64,000 nucleotides of DNA from Coriobacteriaceae bacterium AF45-21 (GTDB taxonomy: Bacteria > Actinomycetota > Coriobacteriia > Coriobacteriales > Coriobacteriaceae), in assembly GCA_027682925.1 (NCBI GenBank), contig JAQCYU010000001.1, positions 100,219 through 164,218 on the forward strand, in the 5' to 3' direction. The notes beneath the pieces were generated by a model. The model was not told where the DNA came from and searched no databases. It was given only the letters and a program-made list of their open reading frames with translations. The position numbers and the translations under genes were made by a program. Below, piece by piece: positions 35,231 through 44,056 of this stretch (the stretch's first letter is position 1; every line of letters begins with the position of its first letter).

Positions 35231-36149
35231 TTACAGGAGACCGTTGTCCTGAAGGACCTTCCTAATCGCCTCGACGTTCTCGCCGGTCATGGCCTTCACC
35301 GGGCGCGGCATGGTCGGGCTGTCGAAGATGCCCATGAGGTTCATAGCGGTCTTGAAGGCGCCGACGCCACCGGCATAGCCCTGGACGCCCGAGGTGACAT
35401 CCCAGATGTGGGAGATCTCGTTGAGGCGATCCTGCTCGGCCTTGACGGTAGCCCAGTCACCGGCCTGAGCGGCCTTCCACTGGCGCACGTAGCCTCGGGC
35501 TCAACGTTGGCAAGGCCCGGGACAGAACCGTCGGCGCCACCGAGGTAAGCGCCGTCGACGACAACCTCGTGACCGGTGAGGATGCTCATCGGATGGCCGT
35601 TCTTCTCGTTCTCCTGAACGAGGTAGCGGAACGAGATGTCATCACCCGAGGAATCCTTGACGCCAGCAAGGACGCCCTCGGCGCCGAGCTTGGCAAGGAG
35701 CTTCCAGGGGAGCTTGGTGTGAACGCAGACGGGAATGTCATAGGCAAAGATGGGCAGGTCAAGCTCCTCGTGCAGGATGCGGAAGTGCTCCTCGACCTCG
35801 GTCATGCCCTGCAGGCATAGAACGGGCAGGTGGCGACAAGCGCATCGGCGCCCAGCTCCTGAGCGACCTTACCGTGCTCGATCATGCGCTCGGTCTCGGT
35901 ATCGATGATGCCGACCAGGACGGGCACGCGATGGTCGACGATACGAACGGCCTCGGCAATGATCTGGCGACGACGCTCATCGGTGGAGAAAACGACCTCG
36001 CCCGAAGAGCCCAGGAAGAACAGGCCATCGACGCCGGCATCGATCATGCGGTTGATGCTGCGCTCAAAGGAGGCAACGTCGAGCTGGTGATCTTCGGTAT
36101 CGGGAACAACGACGGGAGGGATAACGCCGGTGAATTTCTGAGTTGCCAC
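35231..36149 (-). CDS. nanA: N-acetylneuraminate lyase (DapA/NanA family), frame broken twice
   Basis: Cleaves N-acetylneuraminic acid to ManNAc and pyruvate. Three frame segments (36149-35814, 35805-35493, 35488-35231) join after restoring one C in TATGCCTGCAGG (near 35814) and one G in GAGGCTACG (near 35493), giving 306 residues. Signatures: FLGSSGEVVFST (GSxGE), AYDIPVCVHTKLP with the proton-shuttling Tyr, and the Schiff-base Lys in LAGVKDSSGDD. The best start is GTG at 36149, six bases after AAGGAG, giving MATQKFTGVIPPVV. Dihydrodipicolinate synthase is the alternative family member but the neighbours favour NanA. Confidence 0.88.
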
Positions 36150-36217
36150 AAGAATCTCCTTAGTTGTCTGGCGGGCGGCCCTATGCCACCCACTCTTGTT
36201 GGCAGTGTCCAGGCCGT

Positions 36218-37069
36218 CTAGGCCAAAGAACACGGGTAGAACGTTTGGTTAAAAAAGTCGATGACTTCGTTTTCGAACGCATTGATGCGCTCATGAGCGT
36301 ATTTGGCATAGATGATATGCCTCCGGTCACACTCAAGACCGTTGAATACGGCAAACTGGCCCTTGGGATCGCTCACGGCATCCATGAGCGATGTGCCCAT
36401 GAGCACCGATCCACGCACCCGAGACGACAACGCCTCGAGGCCACCGGGAATTGGATTGGCAACCGCCGTGCAGGCGAGGCCCCGCTCGTCCAGAGCAGAA
36501 ACCGCCAGCGCGACTCCGCCGCCAAGGCCCTCGCCCCATGCAAAGATGCGGTCGGGGTCCACGCCATCAAGATTGCGCGCCACCTTCGCCATCGCGCAAC
36601 CCCAACGGACGCGCTTGACAAAAGCAGGAGAGGCAATCCCCTGCTGCAGCTCGCTGGATCCAATCGCCTCATCGTCCAGCGCAAGCACGGCATATCCCAT
36701 GGCCGCAAACCTCGTCATGTGATGCCATCCCCGCACGGGTCGGTCGATGTCGTGAAACATCAGACATAGCGGCACAAGCTCGGATGCTCGGGCGCGACCG
36801 GCAGGCTCAATCAAGCGTGCGTGGACCACATCGCCACCAAGCTCAAAGGAAACCTCGGAGTAGCGGGCATACGGATTGGCGAAATCGATCGCCGTAATAC
36901 TCGGCCCGCAAACCTCAAGGTCCGAAGCGGCTATCTCTAATTCGGAAACATCCGCAGAAGCATCACCGCGCCAATCCCGGAAATCAGCGAGCCTTGACGA
37001 GACCGTTCCGGGAATCCCCACAAGGTCGGAGACAATCAGCTCATTGACATTGCTCTCGCACTTAGACAT
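36218..37069 (-). CDS. CE7/AXE1-like alpha/beta-hydrolase lacking the catalytic serine
   Basis: 283 residues, a shortened relative of the neighbouring CE7 esterase. Aligned with it, the nucleophile elbow GASQGGG reads GEGLGGG, so Ser is replaced by Gly; the Asp (LMDAVSDP) and His (KYAHERI) positions are kept, as is the C-terminal GQFAVFNGLECDRRH. It is therefore probably not a working esterase and may bind a ligand or partner instead. ATG follows AGGGGAGG; it overlaps the esterase gene by 8 bases and precedes nanA. Confidence 0.75.
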   Translation of the reverse strand: MSKCESNVNELIVSDLVGIPGTVSSRLADFRDWRGDASADVSELEIAASDLEVCGPSITAIDFANPYARYSEVSFELGGDVVHARLIEPAGRARASELVPLCLMFHDIDRPVRGWHHMTRFAAMGYAVLALDDEAIGSSELQQGIASPAFVKRVRWGCAMAKVARNLDGVDPDRIFAWGEGLGGGVALAVSALDERGLACTAVANPIPGGLEALSSRVRGSVLMGTSLMDAVSDPKGQFAVFNGLECDRRHIIYAKYAHERINAFENEVIDFFNQTFYPCSLA

Positions 37070-38039
37070 AAGCCTCCCCTCCCTTGCAGAAAAACGGAAT
37101 GATCAGATCGTCAAAATCCTGAATCTCCTCGTGGCCAAAGCCTTCAAAGAACTCATGACGCTTTTCACAGGTCAGGTTGTTATAGACCGCAAACTGCGTC
37201 GCTGGCGGACAGACGGTATCGGCTGTGCCGGTGCCAAACAGCACGGGGCATTTGACCATGGGGGCAAAGTTCTTGGAATCGAAGTACGCCAGCTTGGCAT
37301 AGGCTTCCTCGATACGAGTCGAGTCCTCGTCAAACCAACGCGACCAATAGCGCAGACCCTCGTAGGCAATATCGTCGGCATCCAGATCCCAAACCAGGCG
37401 GAAGTCCGATAAGAAGGGATAGAGGATAGCCGCGCGGTCAACCAAATCGCTATTGAGCGCGCAGGTTGCAATACCCAAACCGCCGCCCTGCGATGCGCCG
37501 TTCACAAATACGCGGGTAAGATCGATGCCCTCGAGCTCGCGAACGATGCGGCACAGGATGCGAATATCTTGGTGCAAGCGGACATAGTAGAGGTTAGCCG
37601 GGTCGCCGTCGATACCGGCGACGATATGGCCCGCGACCGTCGTGCCCTCAAATCCACCAATGTCCTCGGAGGGACCTCCTTGGCCGGGGCAGTCGAGGGC
37701 GATGAGTGCCATGCCCATGCCCGCAAACGACGCCTGCTCAAACCAGCTGCGGCTTGCACCCGGATATCCATGGAACTGAAGTACCAATGGCACGGGCTCG
37801 TCCGAGACGGGTTTAAGGTACTTGGCATGCAGGCGAGCGCCACACATGCCGGTATACCAGAGGTCGAAAAGCTGGCAGGTCACGGCATCGAAGACCGATG
37901 CCGTCTCGATCGCATAGTCAAGCCCGACGGCGTCGGCCTCAGCCATGCGATCCTTCCAAAAGAGATCGAAATCTGATGGACGGGGCATGGCGCCTCGATA
38001 TTCACCAAATTGATGTTGTAGCTCCTGAGCACTTGGCAT
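37062..38039 (-). CDS. CE7-family acetyl esterase (acetyl xylan esterase-like)
   Basis: 325 residues. Alpha/beta hydrolase of the AXE1 family: oxyanion region QFHGYPGASRSW, DCPGQGGPSED, nucleophile Ser in VNGASQGGGLG, acid Asp in GTADTVCPP, and His in GFGHEEIQ. CE7 enzymes remove acetyl groups from sugars and cephalosporin C. In a sialic-acid operon the likely job is O-deacetylation of sialic acids, which is inference. No signal peptide, so it acts in the cytoplasm after uptake. Confidence 0.88.
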   Translation of the reverse strand: MPSAQELQHQFGEYRGAMPRPSDFDLFWKDRMAEADAVGLDYAIETASVFDAVTCQLFDLWYTGMCGARLHAKYLKPVSDEPVPLVLQFHGYPGASRSWFEQASFAGMGMALIALDCPGQGGPSEDIGGFEGTTVAGHIVAGIDGDPANLYYVRLHQDIRILCRIVRELEGIDLTRVFVNGASQGGGLGIATCALNSDLVDRAAILYPFLSDFRLVWDLDADDIAYEGLRYWSRWFDEDSTRIEEAYAKLAYFDSKNFAPMVKCPVLFGTGTADTVCPPATQFAVYNNLTCEKRHEFFEGFGHEEIQDFDDLIIPFFCKGGEAYV

Positions 38040-38075
38040 GGCTCGTGAACCCAACCTTTCGAAATCGCAACGGAG

Positions 38076-38103
38076 GTGCGCCCGGCAAGGGAACCGGGCG
38101 CAC
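38076..38103 (-). terminator. Intercistronic hairpin after the transporter genes
   Basis: GTGCGCCCGG (38076-38085) and CCGGGCGCAC (38094-38103) are perfect inverted copies around 8 bases. No T run; probably an mRNA-stability or attenuation structure between the transport and catabolic halves of the operon. Confidence 0.6.
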
Positions 38104-38119
38104 GGGAGGGAAAGCGAGA

Positions 38120-38947
38120 CTACTCGCCGAGCTTGGGATGCAGCAGCGACGGCGCAGCGCCGAGCAGCATCTTGGTGTAAGGATCCTGCGGGTGCTGGAA
38201 GACCTGCTTGGCCTCGCCCTGCTCGACGATCTTGCCGCCATTCATAACGATGATGTCGTCAGAGATATAGCGGACCGTCTGGATGTCATGGCTGATGAAC
38301 ACCATGGCCAGGCCGAGCTCCTTCTTAAGGTCGGTCAGCAGGTTCAGAATCTGCGCGCGGACCGAAACGTCCAGAGCCGAGGTGGGCTCGTCGGCGATGA
38401 TGGCATCGGGGTTCAGCGACAGGGCACGGGCAATTGCGACGCGCTGGCGCTGGCCGCCCGAAAGCTGGCCGGGAAGAACCTCGGCGGCGGAGCTGGGCAG
38501 GCCAGTGAGCTCCAGGAGTTCCTTGACGCGCTTCTCCTGTTCGGCCTCGGTGCCCAGATTGTGGACGCGCATGGGATCGAGCAGCTGCTCGCGAACGACC
38601 ATGCGGGGGTTGAGCGCCGTGGCCGGGTTCTGGAACACGACCGAGATGACGCGACCCATGTGGCGACGGTCCTCGGCGGTACGCTTGGTTACGTCCTTGC
38701 CCTTAAAGTAGACCTTGCCGCTCGTGGGGGCCTGCAGGCCGCACATGACGTTGGCGGTGGTGGACTTACCGCAACCGGACTCGCCGACGATGCCGATCGT
38801 CTGACCGGGCATGAGCCTAATCGTTACACCCTGGACGGCGTGAACCAGGTTGGGGTGCAGAATCGAGCCGGTACGGGTCCTAAAGGTGACGTGGACGTCA
38901 TCAAGGAAGATGATCGGCTCGACGCCGTTGACTGCGGTCTCGCTCAT
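38120..38947 (-). CDS. ABC transporter ATP-binding protein, OppF/DppF type (sialic-acid operon)
   Basis: 275 residues. Walker [12 protein letters not shown]-loop SVVFQNPATALNPRM, signature [15 protein letters not shown], Walker B AIIADEPTSALDVS, switch His in FISHDIQTVRYI. It lacks the long Cys-rich C-terminal tail of standard OppF. It forms the second ATPase with the fused permease-ATPase upstream and follows it directly. Confidence 0.92.
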   Translation of the reverse strand: MSETAVNGVEPIIFLDDVHVTFRTRTGSILHPNLVHAVQGVTIRLMPGQTIGIVGESGCGKSTTANVMCGLQAPTSGKVYFKGKDVTKRTAEDRRHMGRVISVVFQNPATALNPRMVVREQLLDPMRVHNLGTEAEQEKRVKELLELTGLPSSAAEVLPGQLSGGQRQRVAIARALSLNPDAIIADEPTSALDVSVRAQILNLLTDLKKELGLAMVFISHDIQTVRYISDDIIVMNGGKIVEQGEAKQVFQHPQDPYTKMLLGAAPSLLHPKLGE

Positions 38948-40962
38948 CTACATCACCTCCGCGTGAGGGGTCAAACCATTTGCCTTGAGCACCTCGTCGG
39001 GGAGCTCGGAATAGAAGTGCTCGGTGCCGGGCACGCGCTTGAAGACCGGACGGGTGTCCAGGCCAATGCGCGGATGGCTCGAGCGGGGCGCGAAGCGATC
39101 GCCCTTGGGGAAATCGCGCGGGCTCGGAACGGCGCCGGGCACCTGGTGCAGACGGCCCGAACCGCTCTCGATGGACAGAACGGAGCCCAGAAGACCGCGG
39201 GTGTACTCGTGGATCGGGTTAGTGAGCAGCTCCTTGGTGGGCGCCTGCTCGATAACCTGACCGGCGTACATAACCGTGATGTTATGGGCGACCTCGGCGA
39301 CCAGCGCCAAGTCATGCGAGACGAAGATCATGGCAAAGCCGAGCTTGGCCTGAAGGTCGTTGAGCAGCTTGATGACCTGCTTCTGGACGGTAACGTCCAG
39401 AGCGGTCGTGGGCTCGTCGCAGATGACCAGCTTGGGGTCGCGGGTAAGGGCCATGGCGATCAGGACACGCTGACGCTGGCCACCGGAAAGCTCATGCGGG
39501 TAGCTCTCGAGCGTACGCTTGGGGTCGAGGCCCACGAGCTCCAGGAGTTCCTCGGCGCTGCGGGTGCCGCCGCGCTTGGTGAGCTGCTTCATCTGGGCAG
39601 AGATGAGCATGGAGGGGTTGAGCGAGGACAGGGCGTCCTGATAGACCATAGCGATATCGGTACCGCGCAGGCCGAACCACTCCTTCTTGCTCATCTTGAG
39701 CAGGTCGCGGCCCTCCCAAAGGACCTGGCCGGAAAGGTGCTCGTCATCGTCGGTCAGGCCCATGATGGCCAGCGTGGTGATGGACTTACCGCAACCGGAC
39801 TCGCCCACCAGGCCCATGGTCTGACCAGGACGGACGTCAAAGTTGACATGGTCGACGACGTTGATATCGCCGTGATGCTCAAACTGAATGCAGAAGTCAC
39901 GGACCGAGAGAATCGGTTCGACAGACTCGTCGGGCACATGGCGATCGTCACGCTTGAGCTCGACATCGCGCAGGGCGCCAAGGCGAGCGGAGAGGGACTG
40001 GGCCTGCTCCTTGTAGGCGCGAACGGGGTCGGAGACCAGCAGGTCGGCCTCGCGACGCTTGGAGGAATCGGTCGGATCCAGGGCGGCGGAGGGAGCAGCG
40101 GCCATGGCGTCGGTAATGCCCTCGGAGAGGATGTTGAGCGCCAGGCAGGTGATCATGATGGCCAGGCCCGGGAACAACGCCTGCCACCAACGGCCGGCGA
40201 GCACGCCGCCGCGGGCGTCGGCGAGGATGTTGCCCCAGGTAGCGGTGGCTCCTGGATACCAGCGCCGATGAAGGTCAGCGAAGCCTCGAAGATGATGGCG
40301 TCGGCGACTAGGGTAACGGTGAAGACCATGATCGGGGCGATGCAGTTACGCAGAACATGCTTGATTAAAATCCACGGAGCCTTGGCGCCGGAAACGATGA
40401 CCGCGCGGACATAGTCCTCGCCGTACTCGGACACGATGTTGGCGCGCACGATACGGGCAATCTGCGGAGTGTACATAAAGCCGATGGCGAAGATGATCGA
40501 CGGCACGGAGTTGCCCAGGATGGAGACGAAGACGGCCGCGAGGGCGATGCCCGGGATGGACATGATGATGTCCAAGATACGCATGATCGTCTCGGAGACG
40601 GCCTTGCGCGAAACCGCTGCAAGGGCGCCCACGACCGAGCCGCAGACCAGAGCCATGGCAGTGGCGCCAAAGCCGATAATCAGCGAGTAACGACCACCGT
40701 AGAGCATACGCGACAGAATATCGCGACCCTTATCGTCGGTACCGAAGATAAATCCGTTGCCGGGAGCCTGGCGAGCCGTAAAGATCTCGACCGGGCTATA
40801 GGGGGCAAGAAGGGGCGCCAGAATCGCAGTCAGGGCGACCAGCACCAGCACGACGGCGGCAATCTTAGAAGACAGCGTCATCTTCTTCCAGCCACCGAGC
40901 TTGAGCCCCTTGGAGGCAGCCTTCTCGAGCTGCTCGGTTTGCTTCTCTCGAATCTTTACCAT
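38948..40962 (-). CDS. Fused permease-ATPase subunit of an Opp-type ABC transporter, frame broken near 40247
   Basis: Once one C is restored in GAGCCACCGC, one chain of about 671 residues results. Residues 1-270 are a DppC-like permease (first helix AAVVLVLVALTAILAPLLAP, core helices, EAA-like RAVIVSGAKAPWILIKHVLRN). A linker of about 75 charged residues (LDPTDSSKRREADLL...) leads into a DppD-like ATPase with Walker [26 protein letters not shown] and LVICDEPTTALDVT, ending in a shortened oligopeptide-transporter tail. The fused arrangement is known for some actinobacterial peptide/nickel/sialic-acid importers. It pairs with the permease at 40966-41922. Confidence 0.88.
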
Positions 40963-40965
40963 AAT

Positions 40966-41922
40966 CTACACCGTCCTGATGCGCGGGTTGATGAGCAGGT
41001 AGAGCATGTCAACCACGATGTTGATGATGATGAAGGCAAGAGCAACGACGATAACGACGCCCTGAACCAGGTTCGCCTCGTTGCCCTGAACGCCCTGCAG
41101 AATCGCGGTGCCCATGCCGGGGAGGTTGAAGATAACCTCGATGACGACGGCGCCGCCCATGAGGTAACCGATCTTAAGACCGAGGGTGGTGACCGGGGTG
41201 ATCAGCGCATTGCGAAGAACGTTGATACCGACGACGACCTTCTCGGGAACGCCGGCACCGCGAGCCATACGGACATAGTCCTTGTCGAGCTCCTCGACCA
41301 TGGCGGTACGCACGATACGAGTCATCTGGCCCGTCAGCGGAAATGCCAAGGCGATGGCGGGCATAATCATGCGGCCCAGATAACCAGCCGGATTCGTGGT
41401 GAAGTGAGGCAGAGCACCCGATGCCGGAAGCACCTTAAGGTAGGAAGAGAACAGCAGGATCAACAGAACGGCAAGCCAGAACGACGGGGTTGCCAAGCCG
41501 GCGATGGAAAAGACGCGGATCACTTGGTCCGGCCATTTGTCGCGATACAGTGCCGCGATGACGCCGAGTAAAAACGAAACGACCGCACCGATGGCAAGGC
41601 CGATGAAGGTCAGCTGCATCGTGACGGGCAGGGCCGTGGAGATGCGCTTGGCAACGGAGTTGCGAGCAGCACCATAGGTGCCCATGTCGCCATGGATCAA
41701 ATCGCCCATATAGCGCACGTAGCGCACAGGCCAGGGGTCGTCCAGACCATACTTCTCATGGTACTCGGCAACCGCCTCGGGCGAGGCACCGTCACCCAAC
41801 GCCGTGTAGGCGGGGTCGGTCTTGGAGAACGACATAAGGAAGAACACCAGGACGGTGACGCCCAATGCCATGATCGGCAGCGCCACAAGACGCCTTCCAA
41901 TCAAACGTAGCAAGTTGTTCAC
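40966..41922 (-). CDS. ABC transporter permease, OppB/DppB type (sialic-acid operon)
   Basis: 318 residues, six membrane helices starting LVALPIMALGVTVLVFFLM. The coupling loop is RMARGAGVPEKVVVGINVLRNALI. A GTG at 41922 is chosen because AAAGGGGAGAG precedes it and the protein then starts MNNLLRLIGRRL. The next gene starts 3 bases after its stop. Confidence 0.92.
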   Translation of the reverse strand: MNNLLRLIGRRLVALPIMALGVTVLVFFLMSFSKTDPAYTALGDGASPEAVAEYHEKYGLDDPWPVRYVRYMGDLIHGDMGTYGAARNSVAKRISTALPVTMQLTFIGLAIGAVVSFLLGVIAALYRDKWPDQVIRVFSIAGLATPSFWLAVLLILLFSSYLKVLPASGALPHFTTNPAGYLGRMIMPAIALAFPLTGQMTRIVRTAMVEELDKDYVRMARGAGVPEKVVVGINVLRNALITPVTTLGLKIGYLMGGAVVIEVIFNLPGMGTAILQGVQGNEANLVQGVVIVVALAFIIINIVVDMLYLLINPRIRTV

Positions 41923-41962
41923 GTTCTCTCCCCTTTCTTTTGTCGGTAGGACCAACTGGTAT

Positions 41963-42018
41963 ATGAGTACGGATACTCATTACAAGACCCGAGCGACATC
42001 GAGGTCGCCCGGGTCTTT
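41963..42018 (-). terminator. Hairpins between binding-protein and permease genes
   Basis: A strong stem AAGACCCGAGCGAC (41985-41998) with GTCGCCCGGGTCTT (42004-42017), followed by a smaller ATGAGTA/TACTCAT stem (41963-41980). Their position after the binding-protein gene parallels the hairpin in the opp operon and fits attenuation. Confidence 0.65.
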
Positions 42019-42079
42019 GTTTCAACTATGAGGATACGGTCCCAACGACCGACATCCTGCATACAGACTCAAGCGAGTC

Positions 42080-43692
42080 TTACGCCTTGACGGTCGCAAC
42101 GCCCCTGAAGGACATGCTCGTCGTGCCGATGCCCTTGAAGCCATCGAGGGCCTCGCCGTTGGGCGCAGTGGACGGATCGTCCCAGGAAGCGGAGACGGTC
42201 TTGACGTGGACAACGGGGTACAGAACGGCGTTGTCGGCAATGATGTCGAAGCACTCGTTCCACTTCTTCTGCTGCTCGTCGCCCTCGGCGGCAAGAGCCT
42301 CGTCCATGAGACCGTGGAGCTTCTGCCACTCAGCGGACTCCTTCCACGGGCAACGGGTCTGCATCCAAACGTTGTCGCCGTACCACCAGTTGAGCAGCAG
42401 GTCGGGGTCGCGCCGAAGCAGGAAGGATCGCCAGGGGCAAGGAGGATATCGTAGGCCTCGCCGCCGTCGATGGCAGCGTAGGTGGCCGGCGAGGTATCGG
42501 TCTGGATGGTCACATCGAAGCCGAGAGCGTCGAGGTCGTTCTTGACCTGGGCGGCCATGCCCTTAATCTGCTCGTTGTCGGTGGTGCGCAGGGTGATGGC
42601 ACCCGGGGTGATGCCAGACTCCTCGATGAGCTTCTTAGCCTTCTTGGCATCGGTCTTGTACACCGTGGAAGCCTCATGATAGTTGGTGAAGCTCTTGGGC
42701 AGGTAGCAGCTGGCAGCGGTGGCAAGGCCGGCGAAGGTGTTGCTGACCATCTTCTCGGTGTCGAGCGCATACATGACAGCCTGACGGACCTTGACGTTGT
42801 TCCAAGGCTCCTTGGCGACGTTGAACATGATGAAGCGGGTGCCGAAACCCTGAACGTTATCGATCTTGCAGCCGGCGCTCTCGAGCTGGTCGACGGCGTC
42901 AGCGGTAACGAGCTCCATAACGAGCGTGGAGCCCTCCTGCTGAGCGGTAACGCGAGCGGTGGGGTCGGTCAGGATGCTGTACTGGATCTTCTTATCCTCG
43001 GCAGCATACTCACCGTTGTACTCGGGGTTGGGAACCAGGGTGATCTCGGTATCGGAGATAGAGTCGTACATCCAGGGGCCGGAACCGATCGGCTGCTTGG
43101 CGCGATCCTCCTCGGCCTGGGTAGCCGGGGTAACGCGGATGATGGCCAGACGATCCTTGAGCAGGGAGAAGTTGGGGACCTTGGTCTTGACCGTTACGGT
43201 GCTGGCGTCCTTGGCCTCGATGGACTCGAAGGGCTGGAAGAACGGAGCATAGGTAGCGGAAGCAGCGCAAGCGGTGTAGGAGGCAACGACGTCGTCAGCA
43301 GTGACCTCGGTACCATCGGAGAACTTGGCACCCTTACGGATGGTGACCTCGAAGGTGGTGTCGTCTACGGACTTGGGATCGTCGGTGGCGAGCTCGTTGA
43401 AGGTGCTGTAGTCGTGGTAATCGATGCCGTAAAGACCCTCGATGACGTGCCAGTTAGCGCCCAGGCCCACAGCGGAGCCGGTGCTGGCGGGGTCGAAGCT
43501 GGACGGAGCGTAAGCGGAACCAGCGGTGATCACGCCGCCGCCACGGTTGGCGGAATCGGTGGAACCGGAAGCGGAACCTTCGTCGCTAGAGCTGCCACCG
43601 CAGCCGGTGAGACCAAGCCCTGCGACAGCAGCGACGCTGCCGGTGAGGCCGAGGAACGAACGCCTGGACATACCCTTGTTGATGATGGCCAT
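42080..43692 (-). CDS. Solute-binding lipoprotein of an Opp-type transporter, probable sialic-acid binding; frame broken near 42411
   Basis: SBP_bac_5 family, 537 residues after restoring one base in GGCGCGACCCC (joins CFGA to DPDLLLNWWYGD). Tat-type signal SRRSFLGLTGSVAAVAGLG with lipobox LTGC, then a Ser/Gly-rich linker. Family landmarks include VRQAVMYALDTEKMV and PIGSGPWMYDS. Substrate is inferred from the downstream nan genes; the family otherwise binds peptides, nickel or sugars. ATG 43692 follows AGGAGAAG. First gene of the operon. Confidence 0.87.
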
Positions 43693-43754
43693 GTCTTCTC
43701 CTATCAATAGAGAATCTTACCCGGGAGCACCTAGACTTGCCCCCGCGCAACTTG

Positions 43755-43893
43755 CGGACGATATATACCTTACCTACCGACGAACCCAACTGAGGTGCCG
43801 CGCTCGGCGACCGATACATACATACGCTTGAACGGTATTTACTACCGTTCACCGAATTCATTGACAAATGATTCGACAGACAGTATGTATCGG
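43755..43893 (-). promoter_or_regulatory. Promoter/operator region of the sialic-acid operon
   Basis: Three symmetric features. A 9+5+9 palindrome (TGAACGGTA, 5 bases, TACCGTTCA, 43829-43851) lies inside a wider pair CCGATACATAC (43811-43821) / GTATGTATCGG (43883-43893). On the minus strand TTGTCA (43862-43867), 17 bases, TAGTAA places a -10 within the inner palindrome; a second possible promoter (TTGGGT, 16 bases, TATATA) lies nearer the gene. This looks like repressor control, but no regulator gene is in the operon. Confidence 0.6.
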
Positions 43894-44056
43894 CGAGGTG
43901 AGATATCAGTCTTCGTCAACCCGCAGGATAGCAGGGTTTTCGCTTGGGTTAGTCAAACGTTTTAGCGTTAATAAAACCCGAAACCAGCAGGCAATCATGG
44001 CGAAATAAATGGTTGAAAATCGCGCAATCATGTATATCAGTTGTTTAGGCTCGTGT
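43894..44056. other. AT-rich gap upstream of the sialic-acid operon, no gene
   Basis: No coding frame. It contains AAACGTTTTAGCGTTAA (43955-43971), similar to the palindrome upstream of gapA, and inverted GGGTTT/AAACCC stretches that may end uvrC transcription. Confidence 0.4.

Noticed and set aside
35231..36149. Dihydrodipicolinate synthase (dapA) for the lyase gene
   Set aside because: The shared family signatures fit either, but linkage with nanK, nanE and a sialic-type transporter makes the NanA assignment much more likely.
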